Shown: piece after piece, positions 12,965-20,511 of the stretch
How positions within the stretch are numbered: the first letter of the stretch is position 1
Layout of the letters: every line of letters starts with the position of its first letter
The notes under the pieces: generated by a model
The model's database searches: none
What the model was told of the DNA's origin: nothing
What the model saw: the letters and a program-made list of their open reading frames with translations, nothing else
Made by a program: the position numbers and the translations under genes
Source: Pseudobutyrivibrio sp. UBA1225
Lineage (GTDB): Bacteria > Bacillota > Clostridia > Lachnospirales > Lachnospiraceae
Assembly: GCA_002309345.1 (NCBI GenBank)
Contig: DBWZ01000006.1
Span: 1-20,558, forward strand
Reading direction: 5' to 3'
Length of the DNA stretch: 20,558 nucleotides

Positions 12965-13110
12965 TCTTTTATTTTTTTCTTATAAAAATTTATTAGATCC
13001 CTACAACCACTGATAAAATCATTAATTTTTTCTATTTTTTCATTTTTCTCTTTTTCATTTACGTCTTTTAACATGGTGTTACGATTTTTTTTCTTTTCCC
13101 TATTTGACAT
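12961..13110 (-). CDS. Small Lys/Glu-rich protein, upstream part of the split gene
   Basis: A 49-residue frame starting ATG at 13110 with AGGAGGT (13117-13123) six bases upstream, the best ribosome binding site in this A/T-rich stretch. It reads MSNREKKKNRNTMLKDVNEK, then a charged helix and the less charged DFISGCRDLINFYKKKIKD. No known family. It ends at TGA (12961-12963), whose T and G belong to the TTG of the next frame. The charged composition continues across the frame change, so the two were probably one gene. The strong ribosome binding site argues that it is, or recently was, expressed. Confidence 0.55.
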   Translation of the reverse strand: MSNREKKKNRNTMLKDVNEKEKNEKIEKINDFISGCRDLINFYKKKIKD

Positions 13111-13223
13111 ATTTATACCTCCTAATATTTAATTCCTTTAAAACTTCTTGTAATTTTGTCATACTATTATTTCTTCTCAATTATTATTCAAAAAAATCCC
13201 GGGCTTTTTTCCAATTTTTGCAC

Positions 13224-13262
13224 AAAAAAATAGCCGAAAAACCTTTTGATTTTTTGGCTATT
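13224..13262 (-). terminator. Terminator of the J-domain gene
   Basis: AATAGCC (13229-13235) pairs with GGCTATT (13256-13262), and the A5/T run inside extends the stem. On the minus strand seven T follow (13224-13230). A second GGCTATT lies at 13263-13270, giving an alternative pairing. It starts 10 bases after the stop of the J-domain gene. Confidence 0.75.
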
Positions 13263-13271
13263 TGGCTATTT

Positions 13272-13724
13272 TTACGACATCGTAGTTTTTAAGTTGTCGT
13301 ACTCGCGGTTGATTTCGGCAACCGTAGCTGTATCGCCTGACTCACCATCTGGATGATAAATCTTGATAAGCTCTTTGTAGCGCTTTTTGAGATCCTTCTT
13401 GGTGGATACGCCAGAGAAAAACATCTCACCTTGAACCACATTGTCAGTCTCGTAATAGGTATCAGTAGCATTAGCCTGAACCTGGTCGTAGAATTTCTTT
13501 TTGCGCTCGAACTGCTTTTTATCTTCGGCAAGCTTTTGAGTTTCGCGAATGAGCATATCCCATTTTAGCTCAAACTGCTTTTCTTGCCTTTCTAGGGTGT
13601 GAATCCTAGCTTCAAATTCTCTTTTTTCTTTCAGCAAATCGTTCCATGCTTTTTCTAGTTCTTTGTGTCTATCCTTAAGTGCCTGCATGTCGATATTGCC
13701 TTGACATGTAAGATCTTTCGTCAT
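13272..13724 (-). CDS. Coiled-coil protein with a C-terminal J-domain
   Basis: A 150-residue protein. Residues about 13-85 are a long charged helix, very probably coiled-coil (LKDRHKELEKAWNDLLKEKR; LERQEKQFELKWDMLIRETQ). The last 50 residues resemble a J-domain: FFSGVSTKKDLKKRYKELIK, then IYHPD with the key HPD at 124-126, then VAEINREYDNLK. J-domains stimulate the ATPase of Hsp70 (DnaK). There is no Gly/Phe linker, zinc finger or substrate-binding domain, so it is not DnaJ itself; it may bring DnaK to a specific partner. The start at 13724 has GGGAGCGGGA upstream. It has its own promoter and terminator. The client is unknown. Confidence 0.8.
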   Translation of the reverse strand: MTKDLTCQGNIDMQALKDRHKELEKAWNDLLKEKREFEARIHTLERQEKQFELKWDMLIRETQKLAEDKKQFERKKKFYDQVQANATDTYYETDNVVQGEMFFSGVSTKKDLKKRYKELIKIYHPDGESGDTATVAEINREYDNLKTTMS

Positions 13725-13791
13725 TTTCCCGCTCCCGTATAGTATGTAATAGACTTCTAGGTATTGTGGTCTATCCCCTACTTCTAAAAAA

Positions 13792-13820
13792 ATTATACTA
13801 TATGTAGTATGTTCTGTAAA
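13792..13820 (-). promoter_or_regulatory. Promoter of the J-domain gene with palindromic site
   Basis: TTTACA (13815-13820) and TATAAT (13792-13797) are 17 bases apart on the minus strand. A perfect inverted repeat, ATACTA (13795-13800) / TAGTAT (13805-13810), occupies the spacer and half the -10 box. A further ATAGTATG copy lies at 13739-13746 near the ribosome binding site. The arrangement suits a repressor site. Confidence 0.55.
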
Positions 13821-13831
13821 ATAGAATATAC

Positions 13832-15865
13832 CTATACTCTTTTGTACACTATGCCGGTATAAGGTGCCAACGTCGCTTGCAGATTACCACCTTCAACATT
13901 TATATCGGCGGGCAACATAGAATATCCAACCTCGTTGGTCATAATAATTCTTTCAAGTGTTCCATTCTTTGGTACCTCTGCTATCCACACTGGCACATTC
14001 ACTTGAATCTCTTTGTCGCTAGAATTTATAAGTACAATAATCTGCTCGTTAGCCGAGAACCTTGCATAACTTATAAATCCTCTACCACAATTTAAGAATC
14101 TAAAGGAACCTTCTTTTATTGCCTTGCTATGCTTGTGAATCATAATCATGTCACGGGTATAATCTATCAGGTCATAATTACAGTTGTTCCAAGGGTAGGT
14201 TCTTCGGCTATCTGGATCGGTGAATCCACACACTCCTGCTTCATCTCCATAATACAACGTTGGTGCGCCAGGCCAGGTTAGCTGAACCATCTCCGCCAAT
14301 TTGAACACCGGGATGTTGATACCTTTTTCAGCAGCTGCAGCACCCTTGGTAGCGATTCGGCCAACCACATGGTTTGTCCTTGTAAGAAACCTTGAATGAT
14401 CATGATTCGAAAGCTGATTCATGGAACAATACAAGGATGGTGTTTTTAATCTAGCCATGAAGTGAAGCATCGTATTTTTAAATCTCTCACCATCACCTAG
14501 GGCTCCAGACTGAAATTCATCTGAATGCTTTTCCATTCCCGTAAGGAAATAGGTTAAAGGCTCCATAAAGGCATCGTAATTCATTATGGTATCCCATTGG
14601 TCTCCTGCAAGCCACGCAGATGGATTACCGTAATGTTCCGCCAAAATCACAGCCTCTGGATTTGCACTTTTCACTGCCTTTCTGAAATCTCTCCAGAATT
14701 TGTGATTGAACTCTTCTGAATGACCTAAGTCTGCTGCTACATCCAAACGCCATCCATCGCAGTTAAAAGGCTCGCTAACCCATTTTTTCCCAATATCCAT
14801 AATATATTTGTAGAGCTCTGGTGAATCCTCGTAATTCAGCTTTGGAAGAGTATCATGAGCCCACCATCCATCGTAGCTAGTATTATCTGGCCATGTATTC
14901 TCATGGAACTTGAAAAAACTGTTGTATGGACTGTCCTTGGTTTCATAAGCTCCAGGCGCATATCCCTCTTCCTTGGAGTATATCTTTTCTTTATTAAGCC
15001 ACTTGTTGAAGGAACCACAGTGATTGAACACTCCATCAATAATGATTCTGATTCCCTTTTCGTGGGCTTCCTTTACAAAATCGGCAAAGAACTGATTACT
15101 TGCCTCAAGATTCTCTTTGTTAGTAACTCGAAGCTTATATTTAGTAGCATGACTGTTGTCGTGGTCACCATTCTTTAAACAGCTACCTCCGTCCTTCTTG
15201 ATAACCGTCAAGTGGGGATCGATGTAATCGTAATCCGCCGTATCATACTTGTGATTAGAAGGAGACACAAACAGTGGATTGAAATATATTACTTCAATTC
15301 CAAGACTTTTAAGATATTGGAGCTTCTGTCGTACACCTCCTATATCTCCACCATAGAATCGTCCTATATCAAGATTAGCTGGCAGCGCATTCCAATCCTT
15401 GACCTGCTGAACCGGTGCGCCAACATAATAGTATTCATTGGTTTCTACATTGTTATTTGCATCCCCATCATAGAATCTATCTACAAGAATTTGATACATC
15501 ACAGCGCCTTTAGCCCACTCAGGTGTAGAAAAGCCTGGCATTATAGAAAATTCATAGTGCGGACGATAGTCGCGCCATAGGCCAACTCGGTCATAATAGT
15601 ACTTGTCGTCATCACCTGTTAACTCGAAATGATATCTAAATTCCTCCTCACCCAAGTCTACAGTGCATGAATAGAAGTCAAAATCACCTCTGGTTCTACT
15701 TCGTTCCATTGGCTTGCTAATGTTGTTCTCTTTGGACACCAAAAAAACATCTACCTCTTCTTGATGATAGACTCTGATGCTAATGGTAACCTGACTATTC
15801 TTGTCGGGCTCCATAGGATATCTGTATTCAGCTGTTCCATCTGAGTAGATTGCTTGGATGTTCAT
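13832..15865 (-). CDS. GH13 alpha-glucan hydrolase, neopullulanase/cyclomaltodextrinase-like
   Basis: A 677-residue enzyme (from the ATG at 15865) that should hydrolyse alpha-1,4 bonds of maltodextrin, cyclodextrin or pullulan. Residues about 1-110 form a beta-rich N-terminal domain of the CBM34/E-set kind. The GH13 barrel follows: AVMYQILVDRFYDGD, DGVFNHCG (region I), GWRLDVAADLG with nucleophile Asp375 (II), ILAEHYG with acid/base Glu410 (III) and QLSNHDHSRF with Asp489 (IV). The C-terminal beta domain ends GIVYKRV. No signal peptide is seen, so the enzyme is probably intracellular. The start is uncertain: the frame continues to a TTG at 15922, and neither has a good ribosome binding site (ATG has a weak AGGG). 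Subfamily and product cannot be fixed by eye. Confidence 0.9.
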   Translation of the reverse strand: MNIQAIYSDGTAEYRYPMEPDKNSQVTISIRVYHQEEVDVFLVSKENNISKPMERSRTRGDFDFYSCTVDLGEEEFRYHFELTGDDDKYYYDRVGLWRDYRPHYEFSIMPGFSTPEWAKGAVMYQILVDRFYDGDANNNVETNEYYYVGAPVQQVKDWNALPANLDIGRFYGGDIGGVRQKLQYLKSLGIEVIYFNPLFVSPSNHKYDTADYDYIDPHLTVIKKDGGSCLKNGDHDNSHATKYKLRVTNKENLEASNQFFADFVKEAHEKGIRIIIDGVFNHCGSFNKWLNKEKIYSKEEGYAPGAYETKDSPYNSFFKFHENTWPDNTSYDGWWAHDTLPKLNYEDSPELYKYIMDIGKKWVSEPFNCDGWRLDVAADLGHSEEFNHKFWRDFRKAVKSANPEAVILAEHYGNPSAWLAGDQWDTIMNYDAFMEPLTYFLTGMEKHSDEFQSGALGDGERFKNTMLHFMARLKTPSLYCSMNQLSNHDHSRFLTRTNHVVGRIATKGAAAAEKGINIPVFKLAEMVQLTWPGAPTLYYGDEAGVCGFTDPDSRRTYPWNNCNYDLIDYTRDMIMIHKHSKAIKEGSFRFLNCGRGFISYARFSANEQIIVLINSSDKEIQVNVPVWIAEVPKNGTLERIIMTNEVGYSMLPADINVEGGNLQATLAPYTGIVYKRV

Positions 15866-16005
15866 GTGGGTACCCTGTGGGGTTGTTGGGGGGATATTTG
15901 TTGAAAAATTATCTAGCTCCAAAGGTGATTAACTAGTATTCGCAATTACGCTCGCATTATTAGCTATTAAACATAACCTTTGTTCGCATATAATTTTAGA
16001 TAGTA

Positions 16006-16034
16006 AAAAAGACAGCAACGATCGCTGTCTTTTT
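16006..16034. terminator. Bidirectional terminator between ftsH and the GH13 gene
   Basis: AAAAAGACAGC (16006-16016) and GCTGTCTTTTT (16024-16034) pair perfectly around seven bases, with A/T runs on both sides, so it can work on either strand. On the minus strand it ends the ftsH operon about 160 bases after the ftsH stop. Any promoter for the GH13 gene should lie between here and 15866; I see no convincing one. Confidence 0.82.
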
Positions 16035-16045
16035 AGGAGAAGGTA

Positions 16046-16069
16046 TTTTTACTATGGGGTTAGTAAAAA
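16046..16069. repeat. Perfect 9-bp inverted repeat
   Basis: TTTTTACTA (16046-16054) and TAGTAAAAA (16061-16069) flank TGGGGT. TAGTAAAAA recurs at 16001-16009 beside the terminator. It lies in the 3' region after ftsH (16035-16192), which otherwise holds a small GTGCA/TGCAC hairpin (16165-16177) and no gene. Confidence 0.55.
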
Positions 16070-16192
16070 TTATATAATGTATTGGGGGGTTTTTACGATG
16101 TTTATTATATGGTGACACAATACTTAAGTGTGCACAAACATCACAAAACCCGCAATCATTTTTTGTGCATCTTGCACTAACTACCCCAAATA

Positions 16193-18058
16193 TTAACCTT
16201 CGACCCCAACAGCCTCTTTACTTAAATCTATTTTATCTGACTGTTCTTCAATACCAAATAATGATTCGAACTCTGCTCTGCCAATCTTTTCTTTCTCTAG
16301 TAATAGATTAGCACATTTATGTAGTATCTGTTCGTTTTCTTTAATAATTTTCACAGCTTTTTCATAACATTCATCGATGATGCGCTTAACTTCGTCATCT
16401 ATTGCTTTGGCTGTAGCATCAGAGAAGCTCTTGGCGTGAGCTAAATCTCTACCGATGAACACTTCTTCCTCATCATCGCCATAGTTAATCATGCCGATAT
16501 CCTTGGAAAAGCCGTATTTTGTGACCATATTTCTAGCTAACTTAGTTGCCTGCTTGATATCGTTGGATGCACCAGTTGTAACATCATCGAATATAAGCTC
16601 CTCTGCAACTCTACCACCAAGGGATACGATGATGTCCTGGGTCATCTTGCCCTTTGTGTTAAACATATCATCATTCTCTGGAAGAGGCATTGTGTAACCT
16701 GCTGCACTTGCTCCAGTTGGGATGATTGATACAGAATAGACAGGTCCTACATCAGGTAGCACATGGAATAGGATTGCATGTCCTGCCTCGTGGTAGGCTG
16801 TAATCTTTTGTTCTTTCTCGGAAATAATCTTGCTGCGCTTTTCTTTGCCGATTCCAACCTTTACAAAGGATTTCTTGATATCCGCTTGAGTAATAAAGGC
16901 TCTGTTGTCGCCTGCTGCAAGAATAGCCGCCTCGTTAAGCAGGTTTTCGAGATCTGCTCCTGTAAACCCAACAGTTGTCTGAGCAATCTGATGTAAATCA
17001 ACATCATCGCCAAGTGCTTTGTTGGATGCATGAACCTTAAGGATTTCCTCTCGACCTTTAACATCTGGTCTTCCTACGTAAACCTTTCTATCGAAACGAC
17101 CTGGACGCATGATAGCTTGGTCTAGAATATCAACACGGTTGGTAGCCGCCATAACGATGATACCTTCGTTAACTCCGAATCCATCCATCTCTACAAGGAG
17201 CTGGTTGAGCGTCTGCTCACGTTCATCGTGTCCTCCACCCATACCAGTACCACGGCGTCTAGCCACGGCATCAATCTCATCTATGAATACAATACATGGT
17301 GCGTTTTGCTTTGCCTCGGCGAATAAGTCGCGGACGCGGGAAGCGCCGACACCAACAAACATCTCTACGAAATCTGAACCAGAAATCGAGAAGAAAGGAA
17401 CTCCTGCTTCGCCGGCGATTGCCTTGGCAAGGAGAGTCTTACCTGTTCCTGGAGGGCCTACAAGAATAACACCCTTTGGAATACGCGCGCCAAGCTTGGT
17501 GTATTTCTTTGGGTCTTTGAGGAAATCAACAAGCTCTTCAACTTCTTCCTTTTCCTCCTTGAGACCAGCAACATTGTCAAATCTTGTCTCGATATCCTCT
17601 TTGTTGGTCATGCGAGCTCGGCTCTTGCCGAAATTCATCATCTTGGCATTGGCACCACCGCCACCACCTTGACCATTCATCAATATCATAAAGAGGATGA
17701 ATACTGCACCAAGCACAACAAGCATTGGCAACAAATCTGAAAGCCAGCTATCGTGTGGCACATCGCTGAGTGTGTAAACGATGCCCTCTTCATTGAGATA
17801 CTCTTGAATATCGTTGACATCAGACACGTATAAAACTGCTGATGTACCATTTTTAAGTTCAACCTGAACAGTACCTGTTGGTACCTCTTTGTTTTGTGTA
17901 ACACTTACCGATGAAATCTGTCCCTTTGAAATAGCTTTTTGGAACTTGTCCATTGTGTAAGTAGTTGTTGATTTGCCCATGCTTGTGTAGATGATGTATA
18001 GCACCACCGCAACAAATAGGACATATATAAACATTCCTGAAGTTCTATTCTTTCTCAA
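16193..18058 (-). CDS. ftsH: ATP-dependent membrane zinc protease FtsH
   Basis: A 621-residue membrane-anchored AAA+ protease that degrades misfolded and regulatory proteins. It has two membrane helices, at about 9-26 (MFIYVLFVAVVLYIIYT) and 108-128 (LPMLVVLGAVFILFMILM), around an extracytoplasmic segment. A Gly-rich linker follows. Then come Walker A GPPGTGKT (201-208), Walker B CIVFIDEIDAVARRRG, the second region of homology NRVDILDQAIMRPGRFDRK, and the zinc site HEAGH (423-427). The start is TTG at 18058: AGGAGG at 18064-18069 lies five bases upstream and overlaps the hpt stop. An ATG eight codons later has no such site. Last gene of the operon. Confidence 0.97.
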   Translation of the reverse strand: MRKNRTSGMFIYVLFVAVVLYIIYTSMGKSTTTYTMDKFQKAISKGQISSVSVTQNKEVPTGTVQVELKNGTSAVLYVSDVNDIQEYLNEEGIVYTLSDVPHDSWLSDLLPMLVVLGAVFILFMILMNGQGGGGGANAKMMNFGKSRARMTNKEDIETRFDNVAGLKEEKEEVEELVDFLKDPKKYTKLGARIPKGVILVGPPGTGKTLLAKAIAGEAGVPFFSISGSDFVEMFVGVGASRVRDLFAEAKQNAPCIVFIDEIDAVARRRGTGMGGGHDEREQTLNQLLVEMDGFGVNEGIIVMAATNRVDILDQAIMRPGRFDRKVYVGRPDVKGREEILKVHASNKALGDDVDLHQIAQTTVGFTGADLENLLNEAAILAAGDNRAFITQADIKKSFVKVGIGKEKRSKIISEKEQKITAYHEAGHAILFHVLPDVGPVYSVSIIPTGASAAGYTMPLPENDDMFNTKGKMTQDIIVSLGGRVAEELIFDDVTTGASNDIKQATKLARNMVTKYGFSKDIGMINYGDDEEEVFIGRDLAHAKSFSDATAKAIDDEVKRIIDECYEKAVKIIKENEQILHKCANLLLEKEKIGRAEFESLFGIEEQSDKIDLSKEAVGVEG

Positions 18059-18067
18059 AAGATCCTC

Positions 18068-18592
18068 CTAGTCTAACTCTACAACGCCAATATATGGGAG
18101 ATTACGATACTTCTGATCATAATCTAATCCGTATCCTACAACAAACTGATCTGGAATTGTAAATCCAGTGTAATCAACATGCACATCAACCTCGCGGCGA
18201 TCTGGCTTGTCTAGCATAGTAACCATACGAACTGATTTGGCTCCTCTATCCTTGAAAAGCTGACCAAGGAAGTTTAGTGTGTTTCCGCTGTCTATGATGT
18301 CTTCTACGATGATAACGTTATGACCTGTTGGGTCTAAATCTAAATCCTTTTTGATTTTGACAACACCTGATGATACTGTACCGCCATCGTAGCTTGATGT
18401 CGCCATAAAATCGATGATGACTGGCACTGTGATTCTCTTTGCTAACTCGCAAGCAAAGAAAGATGCACCTTTAAGAATACAAACTAAAAATACTGTCTCG
18501 CCTTCATAGTCTTTGCTAATCTGCTCTCCGAGCTCTGCTATGCGCTCCGCAAGCTCATCCTCTGGCAACAGAACTCTTATGTTCTCGCTCAT
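18068..18592 (-). CDS. hpt: Hypoxanthine phosphoribosyltransferase
   Basis: A 174-residue cytoplasmic salvage enzyme that joins hypoxanthine or guanine to PRPP, giving IMP or GMP. The PRPP-binding loop VEDIIDSG is at 96-103 within VIIVEDIIDSGNTLNFLGQL. The flexible loop segment SSYDGGTVSSGVVKIKKDLD and the purine-contact region IPDQFVVGYGLDYDQKYRNL are also present. The ATG at 18592 follows GGAGG, which is made by the last codons of tilS (three bases separate the genes). The tilS-hpt-ftsH order is conserved in Firmicutes. Confidence 0.97.
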   Translation of the reverse strand: MSENIRVLLPEDELAERIAELGEQISKDYEGETVFLVCILKGASFFACELAKRITVPVIIDFMATSSYDGGTVSSGVVKIKKDLDLDPTGHNVIIVEDIIDSGNTLNFLGQLFKDRGAKSVRMVTMLDKPDRREVDVHVDYTGFTIPDQFVVGYGLDYDQKYRNLPYIGVVELD

Positions 18593-18595
18593 TTT

Positions 18596-19945
18596 TCATT
18601 CCTCCGTATAACTTATCTCTAATACCTGAGAAGTATTTTTTGAAATCTTGTAATATTCGCTGATGCGATGACCTACCACCCACATCACATGATTGCCGTC
18701 ACAAACAAGAGGTATTTCATCCCGCAAGTGTCTAGGTATTTTTTCATCAACGAAATAATCCTGAATTGATTTGTGATTTCCAGCCGAATCAATGCAAAGA
18801 TAGTCGCCCTCCTGGCGATTTCTTATTACAACATTATCCGTTATTCTATCACAATCAAACCATTTAGTATAGGTATCTTCAGGGTATTTCATTCCTTCTT
18901 CGAGGGTAAACTGTCTGTAGTTGAAGGTAGGATTTTTCGAAGGTGCCTCCTGATTAACTACGTAGATTTCCTCATAGGAAATAACAAGGGTTTTCTTGTA
19001 GGGAAGCTGAACCTGTCTTTCACCATCTTCATTAAGAAGTCCAAGAATTGACTCAACATGTACTGCTGATACATCCTTTTTGTCTGGCATATATTCGCTT
19101 AAATATTCTTTGAGAGCTTGGCTGGCTATAACTGGTGGAGCCGTGGCAATAGCACGCTTCCTAAGGCGTCCCTCACCCTCTTTTGCTATTTGTAATAAAC
19201 CGTGAGCCTCCAAAGATATGTAATCAGCAACCGCTGATAAGCGCTCCGTCATCTCTGAAATGTGCTCTAGCGCCTTGTCATTTATCTCTGCTAGTTGAGG
19301 CATGATATTGTGACGGATTTTATTTCTATCATAGTCCACCTGATTGTTGGTGGAATCTATGCAATACTCAATTTTGTTATCCTCTAAGATTTGAAGAATT
19401 TCCTTTTTGGAAATCTGAAGTAATGGACGAATTATATTATCTCGAACAGGTGCGATGCCACACATGCCATCTAAGCCTGTGCCTCTAGCCATGTGGAAAA
19501 GCACTGTCTCCGCATTGTCGTCTGCATTGTGTGCAACTGCGATTTTTACATCGCAGCCCAGCTCGTTTTTCAGGTAATTTGCATCCTCGTTAAAGGCTTT
19601 GTAACGAGCCATACGAGCTTCTTCCTCTGTAGAGCGCCCTGATTCCTTTGCAAGCGCTGGGATGTCAATGACTAGCTCCCTAAGTGGGATGTTGTTTGCC
19701 TGACATAGCGACTTTGCATACTGCTGGTCACTGTCGGCTTCATCGCCACGGATGCAATGATTCACATGAACCGCTCGGATTGTTAAATCATATTCCTGTT
19801 GTAGCTCAAGAAGTACAAAAAAAAGGCATACAGAATCTGGTCCTCCTGATAATCCCAAGACCACTCCGTCGCCTTTATTTAACATTGTATGTTTATTGAT
19901 ATAATCTCTAATTTTCTTTTTGTCTAAAAATGATCCAATTGTCAT
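18596..19945 (-). CDS. tilS: tRNA(Ile)-lysidine synthetase
   Basis: A 449-residue enzyme that attaches lysine to C34 of the CAU-anticodon tRNA(Ile), so that it reads AUA instead of AUG. The PP-loop ATP-binding motif SGGPDS is at 33-38. VHVNHCIRGDEADSD and VAHNADDNAETVLFHMARGT are typical of the N-terminal catalytic domain. The C-terminal part (NVVIRNRQEGDYL; KSIQDYFVDEKIPRHLRDEI) is the TilS tRNA-binding domain. The start at 19945 overlaps the end of divIC by 38 bp and has only a weak GGAT upstream, suggesting translational coupling. Confidence 0.97.
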   Translation of the reverse strand: MTIGSFLDKKKIRDYINKHTMLNKGDGVVLGLSGGPDSVCLFFVLLELQQEYDLTIRAVHVNHCIRGDEADSDQQYAKSLCQANNIPLRELVIDIPALAKESGRSTEEEARMARYKAFNEDANYLKNELGCDVKIAVAHNADDNAETVLFHMARGTGLDGMCGIAPVRDNIIRPLLQISKKEILQILEDNKIEYCIDSTNNQVDYDRNKIRHNIMPQLAEINDKALEHISEMTERLSAVADYISLEAHGLLQIAKEGEGRLRKRAIATAPPVIASQALKEYLSEYMPDKKDVSAVHVESILGLLNEDGERQVQLPYKKTLVISYEEIYVVNQEAPSKNPTFNYRQFTLEEGMKYPEDTYTKWFDCDRITDNVVIRNRQEGDYLCIDSAGNHKSIQDYFVDEKIPRHLRDEIPLVCDGNHVMWVVGHRISEYYKISKNTSQVLEISYTEE

Positions 19946-20216
19946 GTGTTAATCCAAGTTTTTCAGAAGCCTCATCTTCTATATATTCATCAGAACCAAC
20001 GTAACCCTCGTACTCCTTGAGTTGCTCACTCTTTTCATTAGCCTTTTCAAGTTCAGATTGGAGATGCGACTCCTTTTTCTTGAGCGCCTGATTCTTATCG
20101 TATAGACGATATATCTGGATAGACATAACGCCTATGATGAAAAGCATAATGACTGCAACATATATTCTGCCTGTTGGGGCTTTCTTTCGTTGTCTGATTC
20201 GTCTTCTTCTTGCCAT
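19908..20216 (-). CDS. divIC: Septum formation initiator, DivIC/FtsB family
   Basis: A 102-residue single-pass membrane protein. A basic cytoplasmic tail (MARRRRIRQRKKAPTG) precedes one membrane helix at about 18-35 (IYVAVIMLFIIGVMSIQI). A coiled coil (about 40-68, NQALKKKESHLQSELEKANE) and a short globular end (EYIEDEASEKLGLTHDNWII) follow. This is the DivIC/FtsB architecture; the protein works with FtsL and DivIB at the division septum. The start lies two bases after the rqcP stop. Confidence 0.93.
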   Translation of the reverse strand: MARRRRIRQRKKAPTGRIYVAVIMLFIIGVMSIQIYRLYDKNQALKKKESHLQSELEKANEKSEQLKEYEGYVGSDEYIEDEASEKLGLTHDNWIIFRQKEN

Positions 20217-20218
20217 AA

Positions 20219-20458
20219 TTATAAATACTTAAATAAATCGGCTGCCGCCTCTTTCTTGGTCGTGTCCTGGATATCCAAAACTTCAACCTTAACATTTTTG
20301 TTACCAAAAGCTATCTCTATTATATCACCAACTTTAACATCTGTGGAAGCTTTTGCAATTTTTCCATTAATCTGTACTCGCCCGCCGTCGCAAGCTTCGT
20401 TTGCTACGGTGCGCCTTTTAATTAATCTCGATACTTTTAAATACTTGTCAAGTCTCAT
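20219..20458 (-). CDS. rqcP: S4-domain RNA-binding protein RqcP (YabO)
   Basis: A 79-residue protein made of one S4 RNA-binding domain: MRLDKYLKVSRLIKRRTVAN, then GGRVQINGKIAKASTDVKVG. It closely matches B. subtilis YabO, now called RqcP, which binds the stalled 50S subunit and helps RqcH add alanine tails in ribosome quality control. Related Hsp15 (HslR) proteins are longer. The start at 20458 has AGAGG about eleven bases upstream. It heads the visible operon before divIC. In sporulating Firmicutes yabP and yabQ usually lie between these two; here they are missing. Confidence 0.93.
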   Translation of the reverse strand: MRLDKYLKVSRLIKRRTVANEACDGGRVQINGKIAKASTDVKVGDIIEIAFGNKNVKVEVLDIQDTTKKEAAADLFKYL

Positions 20459-20511
20459 GGTTATAGAACCTCTTTTGTTTTATAAGCTATACTGCTTATT
20501 TATTTAAGCTG

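Noticed and set aside
13185..13215. AAAAAAA-TCCCGGGC-TTTTTT as a terminator
   Set aside because: The stem would need the CCCGGG core to pair with itself without a loop; the structure is not credible, and a better terminator lies at 13224-13262.
15866..15922. TTG start for the GH13 enzyme
   Set aside because: The extra 19 residues are Pro/Thr/Asn-rich and no ribosome binding site precedes the TTG; ATG 15865 is preferred, though weakly.
17109..17672. 187-residue plus-strand frame opposite ftsH
   Set aside because: Its Ser/Pro/Ile-rich composition is the mirror of the FtsH AAA+ domain; no start signals.
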